DNA of 64,000 nucleotides, from contig CP092864.1 in the NCBI GenBank assembly GCA_030710605.1, positions 144,729,361 to 144,793,360 of the forward strand, given 5' to 3'. Shown here piece by piece: positions 1 to 10,237 of the stretch (position 1 is the first letter of the stretch; every line of letters starts with the position of its first letter). Source of the stretch: Cordylochernes scorpioides (taxonomy: Eukaryota > Arthropoda > Arachnida > Pseudoscorpiones > Chernetidae). Under the pieces are notes generated by a model. That model ran no database searches. It saw only the letters and a list, made by a program, of their open reading frames with translations, and was not told where the DNA came from. Made by a program: the position numbers and the translations under genes.

Positions 1-3000
1 ATGGTCGGCCTCTTCGAGCAATAAATCGGCGGAAAGCTTGGAGGAAGGCTTCCATAGACAAAGATGTCACAAGTTCCAGATGAACTCCTCTATACACTGC
101 ACATGTGAAGATGACAATCCATGCTTTCTTCTTATTCTTTAAGATAAGATGTCCAGTTAGATCAACTCCTACTATTTCGAAAACTGCAGCATCTCGTACT
201 CTGTCTTCTGGTAATGATGTTGACTCGACGGTAGCTGGTGTCGCGGTGAATCGTTTACAGCGAATGCATTGATTGAGGATCTTCTTGACGGTTTTCCTGG
301 ATCTTAGTATCCAATAGTTTTCTCTCAGAATACCGAGGGGAGTTTGTAGACCGGCGTGCCCGTGGGTTTCATGGTTCCACCTGATGAGCAAAGAAACCAA
401 AAAGTGATCTGAGGGCAATAAAATGGGCATTCTAAAATTAGCAAAATCTTCTCTTCTGCAAATTTTAGTTTTTATTCTCAAAATCCCTGAAGAGTCTACT
501 AGCAACTTAAAGCCTTGTAGTTTCTTATCTTCATGCCCTGAAAACGATTCTCTCTGGATAAGTCTTATCAGTATTATTTCTGACTTAGTGATTTCCTCTG
601 TACTGAGATCTTCTGAAATTATCTTTCTTCTATCAATCTTGGCGTTGTTGAAGAATCTGTATATCCAGGCGGTGATTCGTACTATTCTCAAAAAATGGGA
701 ATAACGTCCAAATAAATTTTCATTTTCTCTTGTCGTACACAAGGTGTTCAGGATGGTCTTGCGCCTTTCAGAATAAACAATCTCCAAATCAGGGATAATG
801 GTTGATTTGGGCCACTCTTCTTGGGATACCTTTAACCATGCAGGTCCCTCCCACCATCTTGTCTCCTTAAGTGATTCTGCTGAACATCCCCGAGATGGGA
901 GGTCTGCCGGGTTTAATCGGCCTGGTATGTGGCGCCAAGATTCGGGGGAGCTAAGATTATGAATTTCCTTAACACGGTTCATCACAAAGGCTGCCCAGTT
1001 GTCTTCCCTTTGGATCCAACAGAGAGCATTGGTCGAATCGGTCCAATAAAATCTTGGAATTTCCTCAAATTCCAGATCTTGTATGACGTTAGCTGCCAAA
1101 CGAGCTCCAATCAGACAAGCCAAAAGCTCCAATCTTGGGATGGTGAGTTTCTTCAGTGGAGCTACTCGTGTTCGAGCCTGTATCAATTGGATGTCCACTC
1201 TATCTTCCTTTTCAATGCGGAGGAAAATACAGGTTGCATAGGCAAACTGACTGGCGTCGCAAAAGATGTGGAGAGTGGTTTTCTCTACATAGGAGTCCTT
1301 AAAACAAAGCCATCTAGGAATTTCTATGTTAGGCAAGTGTTTCAGTTTGCTAAACCACTTCCAAAATCTTTGTACTAAACATCCAGGTAGGACTTCGTCC
1401 CATGTCAACTTCTGTATCCAAGTTTCCTGTAATATCAGCTTGGGAATTAAAGTCACAGGACAAGCAACTCCTAATGGATCAAATATCTTGCTCGCTATTG
1501 AAAGTACTTTTCTCTTGGTGGTTGGTCCAATTAATTCAAAATCTTCCAAACCAATTGTCAGTGTGTCTCTATCAGTATTCCATGTTATTCCTAAAATGTT
1601 CACTTCCTTATTCAGTTGGTTCATAAGAGAAAAGTCTGTAACGTTACTCACCCAATCTCGGAGATTGAAACAAGCTGTAGAGAGCAGTTCAGTAGATTCT
1701 TTCACGAATTTCTCCGTTTCTTCAACATTCTGAAAACTGGATAAACAATTGTCAACATAAAAGGATGATTTCAACTGTTCAGCTGTGATTTTTAAATGTT
1801 TAGGAGCCTTATCTAAGTGGAGAGATAAGGTAGCCTTTAAAAGATACGGACTAGTGGTAATTCCAAAAACAACCCTTTTATGTCGATACGTGATTAATCT
1901 TCCGTCTTCTGTGTGCCACAGGAATCGTAAATAATCTCGGTCTTCTTCTTTTATTCCAATTTGTAAAAATGCTTTCTCAATATCGGAAGAGACACCAACT
2001 TCATATTTCCGGAATTTATTTAAAAGTCTTGGTATAATTTCTATCAAATTGGGTCCCTTATCCAGACAGTCATTCAGGGAAAGTTTACCTCTCTTCCGGG
2101 CCGACGCATTGAATACTGGCCGTATTCTAGAAGTTTGACTGTTCCTTTTATACACTGGTCGATGTGGCAGGTAGTGTACACCATCTAGTTTATCCTCTCT
2201 GGCATACTCGATTATCCCCTGTTTCATCCATTCTTCAAAGATTTGTCCATACTCTTTCATGTCTCCAACTTCTTCAAGTTTTCTTCTTACAGACCTTAGT
2301 TGGTTTTCGGCTAGATCTTTATTCGAAGGAATCCTTTCCTTGTCTTGCACCCAGGGTAGAGCTGCCTCATAGCGCCCCTCGATATCTCGCGTCGTGGTGT
2401 GGGCGAAATGTTCCTCCATTTCAGCTTGTAATGACTGAGTCTTCTTCTCAACCTCCGCGTCAGAGACTCCAATTGCATCTAATTTCCACAAGTTTTCTAG
2501 ATCCAAAGATAGAAGTGTGGTCACGCAAAGGGAGCTGATGTCATCTCTCACCTCCGTTGGAGGAATCTTTCCCATCACAGTCCATCCTAGTTTGGTACGG
2601 ATTGCCACCAGTCCAGATGAGATCCTTCTCTGATCATCAGTTAGCAATCTCCCGGCGATGTCCGCGCCTATAAGGACTTCTATACGGTCTCTCATCAAAT
2701 CAGACACGTCGAGTTCTTCACTCCCTTCTAACAATGATCTTGGACACACCGGAGGTATGCTTCCACAGATAAGGGGTTGACCTAGTGCTTCAAACTCACA
2801 GCGATAGGAATTATTGATGTCAGATAAATGAATGGTATAGACCTCATGTTCAACTACGTCGGTACTCGATCCTCCAAACAAGGAATGCCGGAAGAACTCT
2901 CTCCTAGATTGTTCGTATTCCATTTCCATTGCTGTGCTATGTAAAATATACGATCTTTGGGATCCGGTGTCTATTATAGCCCGTGCCGTCTTCTCCGTTC

Positions 3001-4375
3001 TGTTCCCTTTGAGGGTCACTCTCAAAGTAGGTAACAAGACGTCTGGGGAGGTTGATAAGTTGGCGAGAGTTTCATCTTGCACCGTTGGAGACTTGGAAGA
3101 TCCACCTCTATCTAAAATCAGTTTTGTGCACATGACATCCAGGTGGGAAGACATGTTGCAGATCGAACAACGGACTACATTTCTGCAAAATTTACTTAAA
3201 TGAGAAGGCCGAAGACATTTATAACAAACGCCTTTTTTCTTCATGAGTGATCTCTTTTCGTTTAAACTAATATTAGCTGCAAAGTCACACTTAGGGCTTC
3301 CATGGTTGTCTTTACCACAAAATACACATTCATTCGATTTGTGAACTGAATTCAAAAGTTCTGAAGCTGTCGCAATTGGTTTTTCATTGTAGAATCTTGT
3401 CTTTGGATGTTTGTTTACCAAATTAGGTTTAGAAGTTGATTCATTCCCGGTACCGATTTCGTTTCTAAAACTCTTCTCCCGTGCAGTTAATTGTCTTTCC
3501 AGAAAGGTAATCAAGTCATTAATTACATAACCTGTCGGGAGTTCTTTGTTCAATTCCAAATTAAGGTCTGCAGGTAGAAGCTTTATTATTATCGGGCACA
3601 ACAGTTGTCCGTAAACATCAATGGACACGTTTAGTGACTCGAGACTTCTTATATGAACAGAAAGGTTGTCAAAAAGTTCGCGGAAGGTTCTTACATCGCT
3701 TGATGTTTTGAGTGGTCTCATTGACAACAAATTGTTCATATGTCGGCTAATCAAAATGTCTTCTCGCCCAAATCTGTCTTTAAGCAATTTTATAGCTTTC
3801 TCATAATTGTCCGCAGATAAAGCGAAACCTTCGACTGTGTTTAGTGCAGTTCCGCCGAGATGTGACTTCAGATAGTTAAATTTATCGATCGGGTTCAGTG
3901 AGTTGTTCTGGTGTATAGCTGCATCAAAAGAATTCCAGAACGTCAGCCATTCACTAAAGTTTCCATAAAATTTCGATATCATCAATTTCGGAAGTTTCAC
4001 AGTCGTGCAGGAAGGTACATAATGTCTCATTTCGTTTTCGTCTATTCGTGAGTTCGAATTCGGTATATTTTCGCCATGAAAATCTGATTGGCGAATCTTT
4101 TTATTTGCCCTAAATCTCCAAGTAATATATTTCTCTCGATATTCCTCTACGCCCTGTAATTCCTTCTCTAAATCGTCAGTTTCAAGAAGCGTTTCTATTT
4201 CGTGATCCACTACTTTAAGTTCGTTAAATGATTCATTCAATTGTTCTAATAATTCTTCAAGTTCAATTCTCATTAGCGTGTCAAGTCCACTTTCAATCTT
4301 ATTGCATGTTTTCGTTAAATATGATCTGTTAACAGCACGCTTCTTTTTTAAACGTAGAATTAATTCTTCCGCCAT
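1..4375 (-). CDS. BEL/Pao retrotransposon gag-pro-pol polyprotein, open to the window edge
   Basis: I read the frame triplet by triplet. From the ATG at 4375-4373 there is no stop before base 1: 1458 full codons, truncated only by the window. An in-frame TGA lies upstream and no other ATG lies between, so the start is firm. Domains in order: Gag; three Cys/His knuckles (about residues 350-363, 384-397, 402-416), the first two CX2CX4HX4C; aspartic protease DTGSQ (469-473); reverse transcriptase with YVDN (873-876), where many families have YVDD; RNase H with Asp in FCDAS (about 1040), then Glu and Asp motifs; integrase zinc site H1335/H1339/C1370/C1373 and first catalytic Asp in GVDLTG (about 1405). 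The rest of the integrase lies left of the window. Gag, protease, RT, RNase H, integrase in one frame is the BEL/Pao order. No frameshift or nonsense codon is visible, unlike both gypsy elements here. It may be a young, possibly active copy. Confidence 0.95.
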   Translation of the reverse strand, partial: MAEELILRLKKKRAVNRSYLTKTCNKIESGLDTLMRIELEELLEQLNESFNELKVVDHEIETLLETDDLEKELQGVEEYREKYITWRFRANKKIRQSDFHGENIPNSNSRIDENEMRHYVPSCTTVKLPKLMISKFYGNFSEWLTFWNSFDAAIHQNNSLNPIDKFNYLKSHLGGTALNTVEGFALSADNYEKAIKLLKDRFGREDILISRHMNNLLSMRPLKTSSDVRTFRELFDNLSVHIRSLESLNVSIDVYGQLLCPIIIKLLPADLNLELNKELPTGYVINDLITFLERQLTAREKSFRNEIGTGNESTSKPNLVNKHPKTRFYNEKPIATASELLNSVHKSNECVFCGKDNHGSPKCDFAANISLNEKRSLMKKKGVCYKCLRPSHLSKFCRNVVRCSICNMSSHLDVMCTKLILDRGGSSKSPTVQDETLANLSTSPDVLLPTLRVTLKGNRTEKTARAIIDTGSQRSYILHSTAMEMEYEQSRREFFRHSLFGGSSTDVVEHEVYTIHLSDINNSYRCEFEALGQPLICGSIPPVCPRSLLEGSEELDVSDLMRDRIEVLIGADIAGRLLTDDQRRISSGLVAIRTKLGWTVMGKIPPTEVRDDISSLCVTTLLSLDLENLWKLDAIGVSDAEVEKKTQSLQAEMEEHFAHTTTRDIEGRYEAALPWVQDKERIPSNKDLAENQLRSVRRKLEEVGDMKEYGQIFEEWMKQGIIEYAREDKLDGVHYLPHRPVYKRNSQTSRIRPVFNASARKRGKLSLNDCLDKGPNLIEIIPRLLNKFRKYEVGVSSDIEKAFLQIGIKEEDRDYLRFLWHTEDGRLITYRHKRVVFGITTSPYLLKATLSLHLDKAPKHLKITAEQLKSSFYVDNCLSSFQNVEETEKFVKESTELLSTACFNLRDWVSNVTDFSLMNQLNKEVNILGITWNTDRDTLTIGLEDFELIGPTTKRKVLSIASKIFDPLGVACPVTLIPKLILQETWIQKLTWDEVLPGCLVQRFWKWFSKLKHLPNIEIPRWLCFKDSYVEKTTLHIFCDASQFAYATCIFLRIEKEDRVDIQLIQARTRVAPLKKLTIPRLELLACLIGARLAANVIQDLEFEEIPRFYWTDSTNALCWIQREDNWAAFVMNRVKEIHNLSSPESWRHIPGRLNPADLPSRGCSAESLKETRWWEGPAWLKVSQEEWPKSTIIPDLEIVYSERRKTILNTLCTTRENENLFGRYSHFLRIVRITAWIYRFFNNAKIDRRKIISEDLSTEEITKSEIILIRLIQRESFSGHEDKKLQGFKLLVDSSGILRIKTKICRREDFANFRMPILLPSDHFLVSLLIRWNHETHGHAGLQTPLGILRENYWILRSRKTVKKILNQCIRCKRFTATPATVESTSLPEDRVRDAAVFEIVGVDLTGHLILKNKKKAWIVIFTCAVYRGVHLELVTSLSMEAFLQAFRRFIARRGRP

Positions 4376-4909
4376 CTTGTAAACAAAGCGGCAAGTAGGG
4401 TTAGCTAGCGAGTTCCAAAATGGTCAGCTCAAAATGCTTCTTTTTTTTTTCTAGAATTTACCTTCAACAGTCCCGGCTGGGATGCCAAAAATATTGCGAT
4501 TTCACCGCCACTCTGTGTTGTGACGACGATCTAAATTCTATAGAGGTAGTCACTCACCTCTATTCTTGGTCGGCGGGGTTGAAGGTTCAAAGTAAAGGCG
4601 TCGTTGTTTATAACACTTTTAAAATATACGACGAAAACAGGAGGGAAAATTATAATTATTACAATTTAAGAAAATAAGTAAAGTATTATTTAAATATTTA
4701 CACTAAAAGAATCGGAGATCAGGGCAAATTCTAGCGTTCGAAAAAGTTGTTTACAAGTTCTTCCTGTATTGTTTCCTCATTTTTGCCGCTGCATCCCCGT
4801 AGCTGCCTCCGCCGGCCTCCCATTGGCTGCTTCGGACGTCTTCTTTTCCAACAACTTTAATGGATATTGTTTCGATGTTATTTCGCCCGATGTTCCCACC
4901 CTGGAAACA
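4376..4909 (-). repeat. Probable BEL/Pao leader, primer-binding site and 5' LTR
   Basis: On the minus strand a TGG-initiated tract (TGGCATCCCAGCCGGGAC, about 4486-4469) lies about 100 bases before the polyprotein ATG and looks like a tRNA primer-binding site. Upstream, an LTR could begin at TGTTTCCAGGGTGGGAACA (4909). The matching 3' LTR is outside the window, so the limits cannot be confirmed. The 85-residue plus-strand reading frame at 4420-4677 has no recognisable content. Confidence 0.4.
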
Positions 4910-5067
4910 ATAAGATTTTCACTTTTGATTTTTAGATTTTTTTTATATCCATGAACTATACAGCCGTCCTAAATACTGGCTGCACATATTGTCTCTATAT
5001 ACTTTGTTCCTTGAACAAAACTCTCCTTTGGTTATGTTTTAGCTCCCGGCTTGAGTTCAAACGCGGC

Positions 5068-5815
5068 AAAGGAGCTCTAATACAGTATTTGATCATTCTG
5101 CTTCTATATGTTGCACTGAAAGGTGGAATCTTAGAAATGGTTCACCAATATTAGACTTGGAGGGTTCCCCACTGATGAACCAATTTTCCAATATGCTTTC
5201 ATTGCAATAAGGACAGTAGAAGTTTGATTTATTTGTGAAAATAAATATTCGCGTCTTAATGTTTTTATTCGTTATATATATAGATAACGTGTTATTGTTC
5301 TGTATTAATTTATACCTAACTTGTCTAATTGTTTGCGGAAGAGCATTGCACGATGCAAATATTTAAATGAAATTCTACTGTCCTAAAAGCTTATGTCCAT
5401 AGTTTACTTAAATACTATTTCTAAGGTTCCACCTTTCAGTGTAGCTTATAAAAGCAGAATGATTCAATACAGTATTAGAGCTCTGAAGAACATTTAACAT
5501 TATTTTTCAAAAGTTTTCATATGGTATAACACAAAATTTTACTTTCTTAATAGTACTCCTGGCGCCATCTACAGAAGGGAATTGATACTATTCCAACATG
5601 TCCCTATTTATTGTATATTTAAATCGAATACTAAATAGATTTAACTATATTGCGAAAATTTATATTTTATAAATTATAGATTTTTATTTACATAATTTTT
5701 TTTTATAATTATATACAATTTATAATAAATGTTGCAGTCAGATTGACTTTTTATTTTCAATTTTATTTCAATTTAAAGCCCTATGTCCCCCTAGGGACAC
5801 TTGTGTTGGCATACA
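5068..5815. repeat. Composite repeat (inverted-repeat MITE plus LINE 3' UTR), second copy at 22330-22996
   Basis: The left part has inverted arms: AGCTCTAATACAGTAT near 5070 reappears reversed near 5485, and the GGTGGAATCT/GGTTCCACCT motif lies inside them. The right part, read on the minus strand, continues the LINE ORF2 remnant at 5866-6301 into its 3' untranslated region and contains TCCCTAGGGGGACATAG. Nearly the whole segment recurs at 22330-22996. The short LINE-tail motif also recurs at about 62405-62450 on the plus strand. Confidence 0.7.
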
Positions 5816-5865
5816 TGTATGCAAGAAGTGTCTGGCAATATGTACAATCAAAATAATATAAATTA

Positions 5866-6301
5866 TCAGTTTCTTAAAAGATATTTGTTGCTATATAATT
5901 TAGTAGTGAATTTAATACAAATTTCTTTACTGGAAATAAAAATACTTGGATCTGTTGCTATTAAATTATTGTCGATTCTATAGTCATGAAAAACAGGACA
6001 ATTTAGTAAATGATGTATTGAGGTTTGTTCCATGTCCACAAAAACAAATCCAGTTTTACACCGCTTTAATTCTTTTTAAAAAGCTTCTGAAATTTCCATG
6101 ATTAGAAATGAATTGAGAATTATGAAAGTTTGGCCAGAAATATTTTGGTATGCTGTTAGGGAAGAAGCTTTGAAAAATTTCATTTGTGTTGTTCTTTAAA
6201 GTTACCATTTTAATTTCAATAAAATCCGTTATTATGCTTGGGACATCTAAATTGTAATTTTGTTTTGCTTCTAAATTTAAATTATTTAATTCAAATTTCA
6301 T
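5866..6301 (-). pseudogene. C-terminal remnant of a non-LTR retrotransposon (LINE) ORF2
   Basis: An 81-residue frame (6301-6056) contains FISNHGNFRSFLKR. That resembles the segment near the end of R1/Jockey/I-type ORF2 proteins, where a conserved gHG.f..yl.rf motif precedes a Cys/His cluster. After a frameshift near 6060 the next frame gives EQTSIHHLLNCPVFHDYR, like the ..HLL..CP.f...R block of the same region, and runs to a stop at 5866. The 3' UTR follows on the minus strand. The remnant is 5'-truncated and ends about 70 bases before the gypsy-1 LTR. Assignment rests on motif resemblance only. Reading it as an independent small gene is much less likely. Confidence 0.6.
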
Positions 6302-6370
6302 ATCATTGGATTCAATGAAATCGTTCTACGTTTTTGTGAAAACTTGCAGAAAATATTTAAAATAAAATAT

Positions 6371-6567
6371 TGTCACAGTAATTAAGGTGACGAGTCGTTT
6401 GGATAGAATAAAATAATAGTTTATTAGATAACTTTAAATAGTGAATAAGTTTGAGGGATGAAAAGAATTAGAGGTAAACAGCGTTAACTCTCGAGCGCGC
6501 GCGCAGAGAATGTAACGTGCTTGCCAAGCTTTACAGTTACAAGCTATGTACATTTTTGGTTATGACA
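6371..6567 (-). repeat. gypsy-1 3' LTR
   Basis: A 197-bp terminal repeat starting TGTCACAGT and ending GGTTATGACA in plus-strand reading. It matches 11375-11571 except for A/G near base 46 and C/G in the TAACGTGC/TAAGGTGC stretch. It contains the alternating GCGCGCGC run near 6500. Confidence 0.95.
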
Positions 6568-6580
6568 TTACTCCCCTTTT
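6568..6580 (-). other. gypsy-1 polypurine tract
   Basis: Minus-strand AAAAGGGGAGTAA lies directly against the inner edge of the 3' LTR, where the plus-strand DNA primer of an LTR retrotransposon is expected. Confidence 0.8.
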
Positions 6581-6625
6581 CAAAAATAAGCAGCGACTCG
6601 CTGCCTAAAAAAAATCACTCTGAGA

Positions 6626-9400
6626 TCAGTCCTGTGTTTGTTCTTCTGAGCTTCTGTATGGTTTCATCCGCAGGACGTGGACGATGTCTTTGATATTCCG
6701 TTGTCGGGGTCTCCTCTCCAAGGCCTCTACTTCATAAGTTACTTCAGACAGTAGTCTCGAAACTTAATAGGTGCCGAAGTTTCTTTTAAGTAGATTCTCC
6801 GACAGTCCTTGTTTACGCACAGGTGTGTACACCCACACAAGGTCTTCCGCGCGATACTAGACAGGTTTGTGGCTTTTGTCGTATCGAGATTTGTCTTTTT
6901 CTTGCGCCTTCAAAATGTTCAAACGGGCCAGCTGGCGTGCGTCCTCGGCATTTGTGACCAAAGACTCCACGTAGTCTTCCAGATTGGCTTCCTCTCTATA
7001 CGTCAGGATGGTGTCCAATGGGGTCTCGACATCGCGTCCGTGTACAAGATAGAAAGGGCTAAACCCAGTGGTTTCCTGTTTGGCGGTGTTATAGGCAAAA
7101 GTTACGTAAGGGAGAACTGAGTCCCAGTTTCTTTGGTCTACGTCAACATACATAAACAGCATGTCACCAAGTGTCTTGTTGAGTCTCTCGGTCAGGCCAT
7201 TTGTTTGGGGGTGGTAGGCAGAAGTAAAGCGATGTGCGGTTCCACAGAGGTTGTTAATCTCCCGTATTGTGTGAGATATAAACGTTCGACTTCGGTCTGA
7301 AATCAATTCTCTGGGGGCTTCATGTTTAAGGATCACGTCTTCTACTACAAATTTTCCAACTTCTTCCGAACTTCCATTTGGTATGGCTTTGGTCATAGCA
7401 TACCTTGTTAGATAGTCTGTCGCGACCACGGTCCATTTATTGCCATCGTTCGAGGTAGGGAATCTTCCTAACAAATCTATCCCTATTTTCTGAAAAGGTC
7501 GGGATACCGGCGGAATTGGCACAAGTTGTCCTGGTGGACGTTCGGTAGAACCTTTTCTCCGTTGACATTCTCGACAATGAGCCACATATTGTCGCACAGA
7601 TCTATGAAAGCCGGGCCAGAAATATTTTCTTCTAATACGGTCGTATGTTTTTGCAAATCCCAGGTGTCCCGCCATTGGTGCATCGTGGGCTTCACTCAAA
7701 ATGTCAACCCTCATTTGTTTGGGCACTACTAAGAGCCAAGGTTTGCCCATGGGATCGTAGTTTTTGCGGTAGAGGATCCCGTCGATTATTTTGTATCCAC
7801 TTTCACTTTTAGAATCAATTTCCGGAATTATTTTTTTTTTGGTCTGGACATCGCTTCTTTGCTCTTTTCTTATGTCGGTAATTGAAGACAATTCTGGTAT
7901 GTTATCTTCGTTGGATTGGAGGAGAGGACTTCTTGAGAGGCAATCCGTATCTTGGTGTCTTTTACCATTCTTATACACAATAGATATTTCTAACTCTTGA
8001 AGTCGCAAGGCCCATCTGGCTAGCCTTCCCGATGGATCCTTTACATTAGCTAGCCAACACAGGGAATGATGGTCGGAGACGACGGTGAAGTGTTTTCCAA
8101 ACAAATATGGTCTGAACTTGTAAATGGCCCAAACTACAGCGAGGCATTCCCTCTCCGTCGTGGAATAATTTCTTTCTGCGGCGTTAAGGGTTCTTGATGC
8201 ATAGGCGATAGGCTTTTCTTTTCCTTCTACCAGCTGGGTCAACACTGCTCCGACGCCATATCCACTCGCGTCGGTATGTACAAGTGTCTCAGCATCTTCC
8301 TTAAAATGGCCAAGCACAGGATCGGTAGTTAGGGCTGATTTTAATATTTGGAAAGATTGTTCTTGTTCGTTAGACCAAAATAACTTTACGTCATTCCTCA
8401 GGAGGTCGTGTAACGGCTTTGCTTTATTTGCAAAATCCTTCATAAATCGCCTGTAATATGAACACAATCCCATGAAGCTTCTTACTTCATGTGCTGTTTT
8501 TGGAGTCGGACAATTTGTGATTGCTTCAATTTTGTCGGGATCAGGGCGAATGCCGCTTTCTGTAACCAGATGTCCTAAAACTTTGATTTCTCTTGACCCA
8601 AAACGGCACTTCTCATGATTAATACCCAAGCCCGCTTGCTGGATGCATCTAAGAACCTTCCCTAGGCGTTCAATATGTTCTTTAAAGGATGTAGCATAGA
8701 CAATTATATCGTCTAAATAACAAAGACAAATTGTCCACTTCAATCCTGCTAGTAGCTTGTCCATCATTCTTTCGAATGTTGCCGGTGCGTTGCATAGACC
8801 GAAGGGCATCACCCGGAACTCATATAAGCCATCAGGGGTGATGAAAGCTGTCTTCTCCCGATCTTCCTCGTCGATTTCTATCTGCCAGTATCCTGTACGT
8901 AGGTCCATGCTGGAAAAGAATTTAGCTCCTGTTAAGCTATCCAAAACATCATCATTTCTAGGTAAAGGATACACATCCTTTTTGGTGACCTTGTTAAGCT
9001 TTCGGTAGTCTACGCAAAATCCCCAGGACCCATCTTTATTTTTAACCAAAACTACTGGAGACGACCAAGGACTTTCGGACGGTTGTACAATTCCCATCTT
9101 TATCATTTTATCGACTTCACTTTGTATAGCTCGTCTTTCGACAGGAGACACCCGGTATGGTCGTTGTTTAATAGGACGGCTGTCTGAGGTGTCGATTTTA
9201 TGTTTCACATTGGAGGTTGTACTGAATGATTTTCTCTCAAAATCAAAAACCTCCGAGTACTTTTCTAGACATTCTACAATCATTGACTTTTGTTCTTTAT
9301 CTAATCTCTCGTCTACCAGAGATAAGATTTGTTGGCGTCTATCCTCACTCTTAATGTTTGATTGAGTTTTATCGTCTTCAGCTGTGTCAACACTGTAGAT
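6626..9400 (-). pseudogene. gypsy-1 pol: reverse transcriptase, RNase H, integrase (stop-interrupted)
   Basis: The frame is continuous with the protease frame after a TGA at 9403-9401. The main open part (9283-6857, 808 codons from ATG) shows RT blocks FFSSMDLRTGYWQI, MPFGLCNAPATF and YLDD; RNase H LVHTDASGYG and DHHSL; an integrase HHCC zinc site (HDAPMAGH...CREC); the Asp motif GIDLLG; a second Asp in LISDRSRTF, where a Gly is usual after DR; and the Glu block PQTNGLTERLN. The same frame continues past a TAG (6859-6857) and a TAA (6766-6764) into a recognisable C-terminal tail that ends at TGA 6628-6626. At least two nonsense codons therefore cut off the tail. The enzyme core looks complete, so it may retain partial function or be complemented in trans. 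Confidence 0.9.
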
Positions 9401-10237
9401 TCAGCTACTTCCAATTTTCCTCAAGTATCCTACAAGCATACCAGCTGGGATTATTTGATTCTGAGAACTCCCATTAGTTACCCATATCTCCCCTCTGCCG
9501 TGATGGAAGTTAATTATGGATGATGGTATGGCCAATTCTTTTTTTAAGATGAGATATTTGCTTCCTTCTATCATTAGATCTTTTCCGCCTCGAATATCTT
9601 CGTTAATAACCGTGATTTTCTTAATTGAGCGAGCTGGAATAAAACAGTCTTCTAATGCATGTGTAGGCAGATCTTCTTCTAGGCCGTCGTTCACACTTTC
9701 CTTCAAATGTATTTCACCTTTTCCACAATCAATCACTGCACTTGTGGCTCGAAAGAAATCAAGACCAAGGATTATGTGATGGCTACATTCAGAGAAGACA
9801 ACAAAAGTAAAATGAATCTCGAGTTCTTCAATCGACACTTTTAAGTTGCAGCGCTCCAGAGTTTCGATATGCTTTCTATTGGCGACTCTCAGTACAGGCC
9901 CTTTTTCTGCAAAGAAGGGAATTTTCAAATATCGGCAAAAATTTTCCGAGATTACGGAATAATCGGCTCCAGAATCGACTAAGGCCTCAACATTCTGTCC
10001 ATTTATGATGATAACAACGTAGTTCCGTTTCATGTTCGCAGTTATAATAGGGGGAGGATTTATACCTTCGTCAGCGGCCTTACCTCCAGTCTCGGTCGCT
10101 CTCCTTAGTTTCCCTGGCTTAGGCGGCGAGGAGATTGACTGGATCGGCGAGAGGGCGACGGCGTTGCGTTTCGTCTTGAGGGGGATCTTCCACGGCCAGG
10201 ATAGGGCGACGGGTTTCGAAAGCGGCGATCTACAAAC
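9401..10237 (-). CDS. gypsy-1 aspartic protease region
   Basis: The frame opens after TAA 10240-10238 and runs to TGA 9403-9401. Translation from ATG 10033 gives 210 residues, with the retropepsin motif ALVDSGADYSVI near residue 17 and the second conserved block HHIILGLDFFRA near residue 87. It overlaps the 3' end of gag (gag stop at 10107-10105) in the -1 frame, the standard arrangement for frameshift expression. The terminal TGA is in the same frame as the downstream RT, so protease and RT are separated only by a single stop codon. Confidence 0.85.
   Translation of the reverse strand, partial: VCRSPLSKPVALSWPWKIPLKTKRNAVALSPIQSISSPPKPGKLRRATETGGKAADEGINPPPIITANMKRNYVVIIINGQNVEALVDSGADYSVISENFCRYLKIPFFAEKGPVLRVANRKHIETLERCNLKVSIEELEIHFTFVVFSECSHHIILGLDFFRATSAVIDCGKGEIHLKESVNDGLEEDLPTHALEDCFIPARSIKKITVINEDIRGGKDLMIEGSKYLILKKELAIPSSIINFHHGRGEIWVTNGSSQNQIIPAGMLVGYLRKIGSS

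Noticed and set aside
929-1733. Overlapping plus-strand frames of 149 and 135 codons
   Set aside because: They are antisense shadows of the intact BEL/Pao polyprotein on the minus strand.
4769-5154. Short plus-strand frames with hydrophobic stretches
   Set aside because: They fall in the probable BEL LTR and MITE arms and have no family resemblance.
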